Below, in pieces: positions 8,131 through 15,443 of a DNA stretch of 64,000 nucleotides (its first letter is position 1; each line of letters begins with the position of its first letter). The position numbers were made by a program, and so were the translations under genes. Source of the stretch: Longimicrobium sp. (GTDB lineage Bacteria > Gemmatimonadota > Gemmatimonadetes > Longimicrobiales > Longimicrobiaceae). The notes below the pieces were generated by a model, which worked only from the letters and a program-made list of their open reading frames with translations, did not search any database and had not been told where the DNA came from. The DNA is taken from contig DASUYB010000104.1 in NCBI GenBank assembly GCA_036377595.1, positions 1 to 64,000 of the forward strand, given 5' to 3'.

Positions 8131-8543
8131 CCCTACTTAGCGATTTGATACGTCCGTTCACCGCGAAAATCCGCATCAACTCTGCACTTCCGGCCCGGTG
8201 ATCCGTATGTTTATCGCAGTGGGGCGACCGAACACGCACCGAATAAGTAGCAGAATACCATGGATCAAAGCATCTGCCGGTCCATTGCTTCGCATATGAC
8301 GTCCGTACCGGAAACATCATGCGAATTGCACGGCCGGCGACGCGAGACGGACCTCGAGCTGCGGGGGGATGAAGATGCGCGGAGCCGCACGGCCGAAGCG
8401 TCGGAATTCCGGGCGGTGGAAGGGGATCAGGGCGGGGATGGGGAGGCGTGTGGGGACGAAACGACACGGGCGCGGACGCCCCGATTGGGACATCCGCGCC
8501 ACGTCTTCCGCGCACTCTTCTTCGCGGACCGGATCGCGTGCGG
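8131..8543. other. Intergenic region without a convincing gene
   Basis: A relatively AT-richer stretch (notably 8140-8300). Open frames exist on both strands but neither shows a domain, a signal peptide or a good ribosome site. It may be a decayed gene or regulatory DNA; nothing specific can be supported. Confidence 0.4.
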
Positions 8544-8726
8544 CTAGAACCCCGCGGCGCGAAGATGCTCCAGGTCCAGGTCCACTGCAGCCGGTGAGTG
8601 CTCGGGCCTCTTGGCCCTCGGATGCGCCGGTACGTCGTGGCGCTGGCGGACGAGGGTGAGGCTGGCCACGATGGCTGCTACGGCCACGAGACTGACACCC
8701 AAGGTGCGGATAAGCGCCTCCCACAT
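8544..8726 (-). CDS. Possible small single-pass membrane protein
   Basis: A 60-residue frame: one N-terminal transmembrane helix (LIRTLGVSLVAVAAIVASLTL) followed by a basic, His-containing cytosolic tail. The composition is that of a real small membrane protein, but no ribosome site is visible before ATG 8726 and there is no family assignment. It could be a chance frame in GC-rich DNA. Confidence 0.35.
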   Translation of the reverse strand: MWEALIRTLGVSLVAVAAIVASLTLVRQRHDVPAHPRAKRPEHSPAAVDLDLEHLRAAGF

Positions 8727-9000
8727 GGAGGATGAACGCAGCGCATCGGACGAGGCGCCACCGGTACGTTAAGCAGCTTGCGTGCCCAACGCGGTCCTGA
8801 CCCTGTAACGTCTGAAACCACAATTCCATGACAGCTTCGCGACGGCGTTTTTCCGCGTCGGGATTGGACTTCCGCACCGGCGCGAAGGGGGCTGAGTGCC
8901 CTCTGGGGAGGACGGTGGGCGCGGGATGGACGGCCTTGCCGGCTGCTGCAATGTCGTGCATCTTGCGCGACCTGTGATTTCAGCAATGTGAAGGGGGCGG

Positions 9001-9465
9001 ATGAGCGAGACGGCACGCGACCCCGAGGGCCGGTTCGAGCTGCGGGCGCCCGCCGGGTGGCAGGCGGCGCCCGACGAGGACGGCGACGGGCTGGAGGTGT
9101 GGAGCGACGAGGGGGCGGGAACGCTGCACCTGATCTCGTTCGCGCCCGGGGACGACGACTTTCCCGACCCCGGCGAGGAGCTGTACGCGTTCCTGGCCGA
9201 GCAGGACGTGGAGCTGGAGGAGGACGAGGTCGACGACGTGCCGCTGGAGGGCGGCGCGGAGATGGCGCTGTGCGAGTACCTGACCGAGGACGAGGAGAGC
9301 GGCGAGAGCCTGTTCTGGATCGTCGGGGTGGCGGCCGCGCCGGGGCGCCTGGTCTTCGCCACGTACTTCTGCCCCGCGGGCCAGGAGGCGCGCGAGCGCG
9401 AGGCCGTGCGCGAGGCGCTGGGGACGCTGCGGATCCTGGGCGCGGGGGAGATCGGGGGGGAGTAG
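9001..9465 (+). CDS. Acidic uncharacterised protein
   Basis: A 154-residue very acidic protein that opens FELRAPAGWQAAPDEDGDGLEVW and ends GTLRILGAGEIGGE. The layout (an extended APxGW strand, an internal strand pair, then a helix ending in LGTLRIL) resembles small PsbP/DUF1795-like proteins, but the match is only by eye. No signal peptide or catalytic motif. A GAAGGGGGC sequence lies just before the ATG. Function unknown. Confidence 0.72.
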   Translation: MSETARDPEGRFELRAPAGWQAAPDEDGDGLEVWSDEGAGTLHLISFAPGDDDFPDPGEELYAFLAEQDVELEEDEVDDVPLEGGAEMALCEYLTEDEESGESLFWIVGVAAAPGRLVFATYFCPAGQEAREREAVREALGTLRILGAGEIGGE

Positions 9466-9508
9466 AGGGGGGTGGGTACGTGTTGCCGGCATCGGCGCTC
9501 TCGCCGGC

Positions 9509-9860
9509 GCGGCGCCCTCTCCGGCTCGCCTAGGCTCGCCACCTCTCCCGTACCGGGAGAGGTAGGGGTGAGGACGTCCGCGCGGGTGACATGGATTCGC
9601 GCGGACGCGGAGTGGCCCCCTCCCCCGGCACCTCCCCCGCTGCCCAGGGGAGGGGAGAACTCAGCGCGGCGTCAGCACTTGCGTGAGGGATGCGCGCCCG
9701 GAGGGCCGGGACACCACCGCGCGCGCACCGTCGCCGCGTCAGGCGCGGATGGCCGGCGCGGTGGGGGCCCGGCGCCGTTGGCCACAGTTGTATCGTGGCC
9801 TACGGCGCGCGCAGCCCGTTTGGGCGTCTCAGCGCCCAACACGCCCGAATCCGCTGTTCA
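9509..9860 (+). repeat. ~350-bp dispersed structured element, copy 1
   Basis: Nearly collinear with 44151-44506 in the same orientation. It contains a hairpin ACCTCTCCC/GGGAGAGGT (about 9541-9563), a C/G-rich hairpin around CCTCCCC...GGGGAGG, a palindrome GGCGCCGTTGGCCAC/GTGGCCTACGGCGC, and a terminal hairpin TTGGGCG-TCTCAG-CGCCCAA. In two hairpins the differences from copy 2 are compensatory. No protein-coding frame is shared. The element ends 39 bases before the peroxiredoxin ATG, so it may form part of its leader. Confidence 0.85.
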
Positions 9861-9899
9861 ATCAGTTGAGTAGGCATCCTCACGACTGGAGGGACGAAC

Positions 9900-10373
9900 A
9901 TGGGGTTGAAGGTGGGGGACCGCGCGCCGGACGTGACGCTGCCGTCGCACGAGGGCGAGCAGACGCAGTTGTCGTCGCTGTGGCAGGACGGGCCGGTGGC
10001 GCTGCTGTTCTTTCCGCTGGCGTTCAGCAGCACCTGCACCGAGGAGCTGTGCACCGTGCGCGACGACATCGGCGCGTACACGGGGGTGAACGGGCGCGTG
10101 GCGGCCATCAGCGTGGACTCGCCGTACGTGCTGAAGCGCTACCGCGAGGACATCGGCGCCGACTTCCCCTTCCTCTCCGACTTCAACCGCGAGGCCAGCC
10201 AGGCCTTCGACGTGCTGCGCACCGCGCCCGTCGGCCCCGGCCTGCTGAACGCCAGCGACCGCGCCGCCTTCGTCGTCGACCGCGACGGGACGGTGAAGTA
10301 CGCGTGGCACGAGACGCGGCCCTGGCTCCTCCCCCCGTTCGACGAGATCAAGTCCGCGCTCGCATCCGCCTGA
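9900..10373 (+). CDS. Peroxiredoxin (AhpE/Bcp-like)
   Basis: A 157-residue thioredoxin-fold peroxidase. The family opening VGDRAPDVTLPSHEGE is followed by FFPLAFSSTCTEELCTVRDD, where Cys46 in the SxxC active-site loop is the peroxidatic residue and Cys51 a possible resolving partner. The NASDRAAFVVDRDGTVKYAW strand pair is typical of this class. It should reduce hydroperoxides in the cytosol using a thioredoxin-like donor. The start codon follows a GGAGGGACG ribosome site, and the gene lies immediately behind the dispersed element. Confidence 0.88.
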   Translation: MGLKVGDRAPDVTLPSHEGEQTQLSSLWQDGPVALLFFPLAFSSTCTEELCTVRDDIGAYTGVNGRVAAISVDSPYVLKRYREDIGADFPFLSDFNREASQAFDVLRTAPVGPGLLNASDRAAFVVDRDGTVKYAWHETRPWLLPPFDEIKSALASA

Positions 10374-10420
10374 CGCGATGTCCAGATACGCGATCCCTCA
10401 TACCAGATCCCGAAAAAGAC

Positions 10421-10493
10421 TTGGCCTCACGCAGAGCAGCAGAGGGAGCAGAGGTGAGTTCTCTGCTGCCTCTGCTGCTCTGCGTGAGGCCAA
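10421..10493. repeat. 9-bp-unit palindrome (CACGCAGAGC variant)
   Basis: Perfect 25-base arms 10421-10445 and 10469-10493 (TTGGCCTCACGCAGAG / CTCTGCGTGAGGCCAA). It lies between the convergent stops of the peroxiredoxin and Hsp33 genes. Confidence 0.93.
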
Positions 10494-10514
10494 GTTGTTT
10501 CTACGGATCTGATC

Positions 10515-11408
10515 TCAGCGCGATGCGTCGAGGATCGCTTCCATGTCCGTGGGGGTGAAGTGGTACGCCTCGTTGCAGAAGTGGCAGACCACCTCGGTGT
10601 ACTCGTTCTCTTCCTCCTCGATGATCCGCCGGATCTCGTCGTGGCCCAGGCTGACGATGCCGCTCTCGAAGCGCTCGCGCGAGCACGGGCAGTGGAAGCG
10701 CACGGGATAGCGGTCCAGCAGCTCGAAGCCACCGGGGAAGACGCGCTCCAGCACCTGCTCGGGCGTCACGCCTTCGTGCACCAGCGCCGTGGGATGCGGC
10801 AGCGAGGCCAGCGCGCGCTCGATCTGCGCGATCTCGTCGTCGTCGAGCCCGGGGAGGAGCTGCACCAGGTAGCCGCCGGCCGCGTCCACGCTGCCGTCGG
10901 GGCGCACGAACACGCCCACCGCCAGCCCGGACGGGCTCTGCTCGCTCTTGGTGAGGTAGTACGCCAGGTCCAGCCCGATCTCGCCGGACTGCAGCTCCAC
11001 GGTGCCCTGGTAGGTCTCGCGCATCCCCAGGTCGCGGGTGACGGAGAGGTAGCCGGTGGCGCCGACGACGCCCGCCACGTTCAGCTTGCCGTTGACGCTC
11101 TGCTCGTGCGCGTGCGGGTTGCCGGCCAGCGCGCGGACCTCGCCGCGGCCGTTGGCGGTGGCCAGGATGCGCCCCGCGGGCCCGCCGCCCTTGATCTCCA
11201 CGGTGAGCGACTGGTCCTGTTCCTTGAGCGCCGATGCGGCCAGCAGCAGCGCGCCCATGGCCGTGCGGCCCACGGCGGCGCTCACCGCGGGCCAGGTGTC
11301 GTGCCGCCGCTGCAGCTCGGCCACCACGCCGGTGGCGTTCAGCGCGAAGGCGCGCACTCGGCCGTCCAGCGCCGTCGCGCGCACCATGTAGTCTCCGCTC
11401 AGCGTCAT
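10515..11408 (-). CDS. hslO: Hsp33 redox-regulated chaperone
   Basis: A 297-residue cytosolic holdase. The N-terminal domain (GDYMVRATALDGRVRAFA, then GGPAGRILATANGRGEVRA) is typical Hsp33. The C-terminal zinc switch is present as FHCPCSRERF (CxC) and VVCHFCNEAYHF (CxxC), so oxidation by peroxide or HOCl should release zinc and activate it. The start MTLSGDYM at 11408 has a GGAGGG site nearby; the longer frame reads through a hairpin and low-complexity sequence. It converges with a peroxiredoxin gene, so two oxidative-stress genes sit side by side. Confidence 0.93.
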   Translation of the reverse strand: MTLSGDYMVRATALDGRVRAFALNATGVVAELQRRHDTWPAVSAAVGRTAMGALLLAASALKEQDQSLTVEIKGGGPAGRILATANGRGEVRALAGNPHAHEQSVNGKLNVAGVVGATGYLSVTRDLGMRETYQGTVELQSGEIGLDLAYYLTKSEQSPSGLAVGVFVRPDGSVDAAGGYLVQLLPGLDDDEIAQIERALASLPHPTALVHEGVTPEQVLERVFPGGFELLDRYPVRFHCPCSRERFESGIVSLGHDEIRRIIEEEENEYTEVVCHFCNEAYHFTPTDMEAILDASR

Positions 11409-11428
11409 CTTTTCCCTCCAATACGAAC

Positions 11429-11454
11429 CGCGGCCGGAGTGCTGTCGGCCGCGG
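11429..11454 (-). promoter_or_regulatory. Leader hairpin upstream of hslO
   Basis: Nine-base perfect stem CCGCGGCCG/CGGCCGCGG (11429-11437 with 11446-11454) only about ten bases ahead of the ribosome site. It could be a leader structure or upstream terminator remnant; function is unproven. Confidence 0.4.
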
Positions 11455-11546
11455 CGTGAATGCTGGAATCTGTTACAACGAGCGGGGGATGGGGTTCCGC
11501 GCGCGGACCTGGCCGCGTCGCGCGGATCGCCCCTCCATCGACGCAC

Positions 11547-11582
11547 CGAGCCCCATCTCCGTCGCCGCGGAGATGGGGCTCG
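11547..11582 (-). terminator. Terminator-like hairpin after lipoprotein gene
   Basis: Perfect 15-bp stem (11547-11561 with 11568-11582, core GAGCCCCATCTCC) and 6-base loop, 36 bases past the stop of the 11618 gene in its direction of transcription. There is no clear U-tract. Confidence 0.65.
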
Positions 11583-11617
11583 ATTGACTTCGATCTCCAT
11601 CGATCCCGCTCAACCCG

Positions 11618-12607
11618 TCACCGGCAGGCCTTGCCCTCCCACACCTTCACCCAGCGGCCGCCGCGGTCGGCGGAGATGGCCTCGTACCAGGCGTCGGTGG
11701 GGCCGAAGACCTGGATCAGCAGCTCGTTGCCCCCCTTGCCGTTCCAGTTCAGGTAGTCGACCGCGTGCGGCGCACGCTTGGGCACGCGGCGGTAGTCGGC
11801 CACCTCGCTGTAGATGGGGTTGTAGCCCGTGCGCTGCTCGTACGCGGCCACGTAGAACACGCTCCACCCTTCCTTGTCGCCCGCTCCCACGGCCAGGTTG
11901 TCGCCGGAGAGGAAGGTGGTGGCCATCTCCGCCGTGCCGCCGCGCACCAGGTCCATCGCCTGCAGGTCGCGCTGGGCGCGCGTCCAGCTTCCGGGACGCG
12001 GGAGGCCGGCCGTCAGGATCTGCCGCTCGGCGACGAGAGGCGCGTAGCGGCGGATGGGTCCGTCCACCTGCGGCGGGCTGAACTCGCCCACCACGTCGGG
12101 CTCCAGCCCCTTGCGGAAGGCCAGGAACTCCTGGTCCGCCGCCGCCGCCGCCACCGTGGTGGCCTGCCCGGCGCCGATCGGCACGCCGCAGCTCGACAGC
12201 CCCGCGGGCCCGGCCAGCGTGAACGTCCCCACCTTTGCGCCACGTCGGAAGAGCACGTACTGCGCGTTGGGCGGGAGCACGGCCTGGCGGAAGCGCTGCT
12301 CGAACGCCTGCGGCGACACGCCCGCCGGCCGCTGCAGCGCGCGCAGCGAGTCGCCCGAGATCTCGGCCACGGGAACGATGCGGTCCTGCCCCGCGCTGCG
12401 CACCACGTGGAAGACCACGTTGCCGCGCGGGAGGCCCAGGTCGGTCTGCTCGGTGGGCGTCGGCGTGCCCGCGGTGGCGCCCTCGGGCGGCGGCGGCTTG
12501 ACGATGCGGACCTCGGCGCCGCCCCACTGTACCTTTTCGCAGCCGGAGAGACCGGTTAGAATCAGGGCGGCCGCGGCGCAGACGGCGCGGGCTGGCTGTG
12601 CGCGCAT
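11618..12607 (-). CDS. Putative lipoprotein of unknown function
   Basis: A 329-residue exported protein with a type II signal: hydrophobic AAAALILTGLSG followed by Cys23. After a Pro/Thr linker the mature part has mixed alpha/beta character, a single Cys in LSSCGVPIG and a C-terminal YLNWNGKGGNELLIQVFG segment ending in KACR. No catalytic motif or known family is recognised. The start at 12607 is set by the signal peptide. It is divergent from the flavin reductase gene. Confidence 0.72.
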   Translation of the reverse strand: MRAQPARAVCAAAALILTGLSGCEKVQWGGAEVRIVKPPPPEGATAGTPTPTEQTDLGLPRGNVVFHVVRSAGQDRIVPVAEISGDSLRALQRPAGVSPQAFEQRFRQAVLPPNAQYVLFRRGAKVGTFTLAGPAGLSSCGVPIGAGQATTVAAAAADQEFLAFRKGLEPDVVGEFSPPQVDGPIRRYAPLVAERQILTAGLPRPGSWTRAQRDLQAMDLVRGGTAEMATTFLSGDNLAVGAGDKEGWSVFYVAAYEQRTGYNPIYSEVADYRRVPKRAPHAVDYLNWNGKGGNELLIQVFGPTDAWYEAISADRGGRWVKVWEGKACR

Positions 12608-12757
12608 ACACAATCCGGAAGCGTGTTGGAACGGACCGGCGGCGCCCATGGCGCGGCGCCGGTCCGCTGGTTGCGGGGGCCCGCACCAGCAAGGAACCGG
12701 CCACCCGACGGCGGCCCGTGGCGCGGTAGCTTAAGGAAATCCCCCGATCCCTGCCAG

Positions 12758-13243
12758 ATGATCGACACCAGCGAGTTCCGCCGCGTGATCGGCCACTTCG
12801 CCTCGGGCGTCACGGTGGTCACCACGTGCCGGCCCGACGGCGGCCCGTGCGGCCTGACGGCCAGTGCGGTAGCGTCGCTCTCGCTGCAGCCCACCCTCCT
12901 CCTCGTCTGCGTGGAGAAGAGCTCCGACACGCACGCCTGCATCGTGACGAGCGGCTTCTTCGCGGTGAACGTGCTGGCCGAGGGAAAGGGCGAGACGCTG
13001 GCCCGCCGCTTCTCGGACACGGACGCGGGGCCGGCGGAGAAGTTCACGGGAATCGCCTGGCGTTCCGAGCGCACCGGCGCGCCCGTGCTCGACGACGCGC
13101 TGGCGTGGCTGGACTGCGAGGTGACGGAATCGGTCGAAGCGGGAGACCACACGGTGTTCATGGGCGAGGTGAAGGCGGCGGACGCCGGCGAGGGCACGCC
13201 GCTGCTGTACTACCGGGGAGGGTACGGCCGCTTTGTCCCGTGA
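12758..13243 (+). CDS. Flavin reductase-like FMN-binding protein
   Basis: A 161-residue split-barrel flavoprotein. The family opening FRRVIGHFASGVTVVTT, the substrate loop CGLTASAVASLSLQPTLLLVCV and FAVNVLAEG are all present. It should reduce FMN/FAD with NAD(P)H, possibly as the reductase partner of a monooxygenase, though none lies nearby. ATG 12758 is preferred over an Arg/Pro-rich upstream extension. The 3' end overlaps the next gene by 11 bases, so the two are co-transcribed and probably translationally coupled. Confidence 0.86.
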   Translation: MIDTSEFRRVIGHFASGVTVVTTCRPDGGPCGLTASAVASLSLQPTLLLVCVEKSSDTHACIVTSGFFAVNVLAEGKGETLARRFSDTDAGPAEKFTGIAWRSERTGAPVLDDALAWLDCEVTESVEAGDHTVFMGEVKAADAGEGTPLLYYRGGYGRFVP

Positions 13244-14732
13244 GCTGATCCGCCGCCTGGCCGCACCCGCGCGCCCGCTGCTGGTGGGCGTGGCGCTGGC
13301 CGTGGTCGCCTTCGCCGGCGGCAGCCTGATGCTGTACGAGGCGCGCGGCGCGCTGGCCGCGGCCGGCGGGCTGGTGGCCACCTTCGCGGCGGCGCTGGCG
13401 GCGGGGCTGTGGGCCGGCGCGCCGGTGGACGATCCCGAGCGCCCGCCCGCCGGCCGCTGGGTGCTGGCGGCCATCTCGCTCGGCATCGCGGGCGTCATCG
13501 CCACGGCGTGGCGGCTGTGGGAGGGGGAGCGGATGGGCGGCCCGGCGCGCGCGCTGGGGCTGCTGTTCGTCATCGGCATCCCCGTCTACGCGGCCGGCTA
13601 CCTCCTTCCCGGCCTGCTGGCGTGGGAGTCGGCGTCGGACGAGGAAGAGGATGGAGATGTCGATCCCGGCATCACCTCCACGACGTTCGTGACGGCGGTG
13701 ATGGCGGGCGTGGCGATCGGCGCGGCGCTCTGCGGCCTCTTCCTCCTCCCCCGCTTCGCGCCGGGGACGCTGCTGCTGGGCGCGGCCGCGGTGCTCGCCT
13801 TCCCGCTGGCCTATCCGCGCACGCTGCGGGGGACGAGCACCGAGCGCACGCTGCTGATGGAGGAGCAGACGCCGTTCGGCACGCTGCAGGTGATGGAGAT
13901 CGTCTACCCGGGGAAGCGGCAGCCCGAGCGGCGCCTCTACCAGAACGGCGAGATCGAGTCGGGCGAGCTGGTGCGCACCGGCGCGCCGACCTTCGCCTAC
14001 ATCGCGGCGGCGGAGCGGCTCTTCCAGGCGGTGGAGCGCCCCGGGCTGAGCTGGCTCTTCCTGGGCGGCGGCGCGTACACGCTCCCCCGGCGCATCGCCG
14101 AGCGCGACCCGCAGGCGCGGATCACGGTGGTCGAGCTGGACCCCGAGGTCACGCGCGCGGCCTACCGCTGGTTCGGGCTGCGCCCCGAGCACGGCGTGCA
14201 CACCATCCACGGCGACGCGCGGCTGGTGGCCGACGGGCTTCCCGACGCCGCGTACGACCGCCTGTTCGTGGACGTGTACGACGGCACCGAGGCGGTCCCC
14301 TATCACCTGGTGACGCTGGAGGCGCTGCACGGGCTGGCGCGGCTGCTGCGCCCCGGCGGGGTGATCGTGGTGAACGTGATCGGCGTGGCGCAGGGCGAGG
14401 GCGACCGGCGCTTCTGGTCGACGGCGCGGACGGCGCGCGAGGCGTTCGGGAGCGTGCGCCTCTATTACCACCTGAGCCGCGACTTCCCCGACCGGCAGAA
14501 CTTCCTCGTGGCCGCCGCGCCGGGCGGCGGGGTGGCGCTCCCCGACACGGCGGGGACGTTCGAGCCGTGGCCGGAGGCGGAGTGGCCGCGGCTGTCGGGA
14601 ACGGTGGTGTTCCGCGACCGCTTCGCCGACCCGCAGGAAAAGCGCGCCCCGCTGCACTCCGGCGACCGCCCCGAGCGCGTCCTCTTCCCCGAGCGCGAGC
14701 AGCGCGGCGTGGAGCCGGATTTCGGGGAGTGA
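13233..14732 (+). CDS. Membrane protein with spermidine-synthase-like methyltransferase fold
   Basis: A 499-residue protein with about six transmembrane helices in the first 210 residues and a cytosolic Rossmann domain after residue 230. Landmarks are WLFLGGGAYTLPRRIAE (nucleotide loop), ITVVELDPEV (acidic end of strand 2) and DRLFVDVYDGTE (strand 4), as in polyamine-synthase/SAM-dependent proteins. The start is TTG 13233, overlapping the upstream stop by 11 bases. Such fused membrane forms are common in environmental bacteria, but their substrate is usually unknown. True spermidine synthesis is not demonstrated. Confidence 0.8.
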   Translation: MSRELIRRLAAPARPLLVGVALAVVAFAGGSLMLYEARGALAAAGGLVATFAAALAAGLWAGAPVDDPERPPAGRWVLAAISLGIAGVIATAWRLWEGERMGGPARALGLLFVIGIPVYAAGYLLPGLLAWESASDEEEDGDVDPGITSTTFVTAVMAGVAIGAALCGLFLLPRFAPGTLLLGAAAVLAFPLAYPRTLRGTSTERTLLMEEQTPFGTLQVMEIVYPGKRQPERRLYQNGEIESGELVRTGAPTFAYIAAAERLFQAVERPGLSWLFLGGGAYTLPRRIAERDPQARITVVELDPEVTRAAYRWFGLRPEHGVHTIHGDARLVADGLPDAAYDRLFVDVYDGTEAVPYHLVTLEALHGLARLLRPGGVIVVNVIGVAQGEGDRRFWSTARTAREAFGSVRLYYHLSRDFPDRQNFLVAAAPGGGVALPDTAGTFEPWPEAEWPRLSGTVVFRDRFADPQEKRAPLHSGDRPERVLFPEREQRGVEPDFGE

Positions 14733-14768
14733 GCCGTTTCGGGCGATGAGCAGCGCGTCCCGGAAGGA

Positions 14769-14952
14769 TGTCATTCCGAACGGAGCCGCTGCACCGGCCT
14801 TTCCATCGCACCGGCGGTCGGCGGCTCCGTGAGGAATCTATACTCCGCACAGGAGCGATAGGCGGCCTGTCGCTCGTACGCTGGCCAAAGATTCCTCGGG
14901 CTGCAGCCATCGGAGCGGACGCGGGATCGGTCTGGCCGCCCTCGGAATGACA
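14769..14952. repeat. Nested inverted-repeat element (GTCATTCCGA type)
   Basis: Ends with TGTCATTCCGA (14769) and CTCGGAATGACA (14941-14952) as outer inverted repeats. Inside, GAGGAATCTATACTCC and AAAGATTCCTC form a second inverted pair. No coding frame. It has the same architecture as 59438-59663. It fills most of the leader before queD. Confidence 0.82.
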
Positions 14953-14990
14953 GAATCGTGCGCCAGTCGTATTCGGAGTCTGGAGGCGGG

Positions 14991-15353
14991 ATGGAGATCT
15001 TCAAGGAGTTCGGGTTCGAGGCGGCGCACCGGCTGCCGAACGTGCCGGAGGGGCACAAGTGCGCGCGGCTGCACGGGCACTCGTTCCGCGTGGAGGTGCA
15101 CGTGCGCGGCGGGCTGGACCCGCGGCTGGGGTGGGTGATGGACTTCGCCGACCTGAAGGCCGCGGTGAAGCCCGTGATCGCCGAGCTCGACCACTACTAT
15201 CTCAACGAGATCCCCGGGCTGGATAACCCGACCAGCGAGGTGCTGGCCCGCTGGCTCTGGACGCGCCTGATCCCCACCCTTCCCGGCCTCACCCGCATCG
15301 TCGTCCGCGAGACCTGCACCTCCGGCTGCACCTACCAGGGCGAGGACGAATAG
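14991..15353 (+). CDS. queD: 6-carboxy-5,6,7,8-tetrahydropterin synthase
   Basis: A 120-residue T-fold enzyme converting 7,8-dihydroneopterin triphosphate to 6-carboxytetrahydropterin in queuosine/preQ0 synthesis. Zinc ligands are His13 (FEAAHRLP), His28 and His30 (RLHGHSF). Cys24 is the catalytic Cys, LDHYYLNE supplies the Asp-His pair, and Glu in VRETCTSGC binds pterin. Start 14991 follows TGGAGGCGGG. No other que genes are in the window, so a biopterin-type PTPS activity is a less likely alternative. Confidence 0.9.
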   Translation: MEIFKEFGFEAAHRLPNVPEGHKCARLHGHSFRVEVHVRGGLDPRLGWVMDFADLKAAVKPVIAELDHYYLNEIPGLDNPTSEVLARWLWTRLIPTLPGLTRIVVRETCTSGCTYQGEDE

Positions 15354-15354
15354 G

Positions 15355-15437
15355 TCTCACGCAGAGGCCGCAGAGGTCGCAGAGTAGGACGGAGTCGGCC
15401 GTCCGTTCTCTGCGTCCTCTGCGGCCTCTGCGTGAGA
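15355..15437. repeat. 9-bp-unit palindrome (CACGCAGAGG family)
   Basis: Thirty-base arms 15355-15384 and 15408-15437 with one mismatch and a 23-base loop. It lies between the convergent queD and histidine kinase genes. Confidence 0.94.
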
Positions 15438-15443
15438 TTCGTT

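Noticed and set aside
8317-8961. 214-residue minus-strand open frame
   Set aside because: Composition is Arg/Pro/Ser-rich without domains and it overlaps the smaller, more protein-like frame at 8544-8726.
9509-9860. Insertion sequence
   Set aside because: No transposase frame, terminal inverted repeats or target duplication is visible in either copy.
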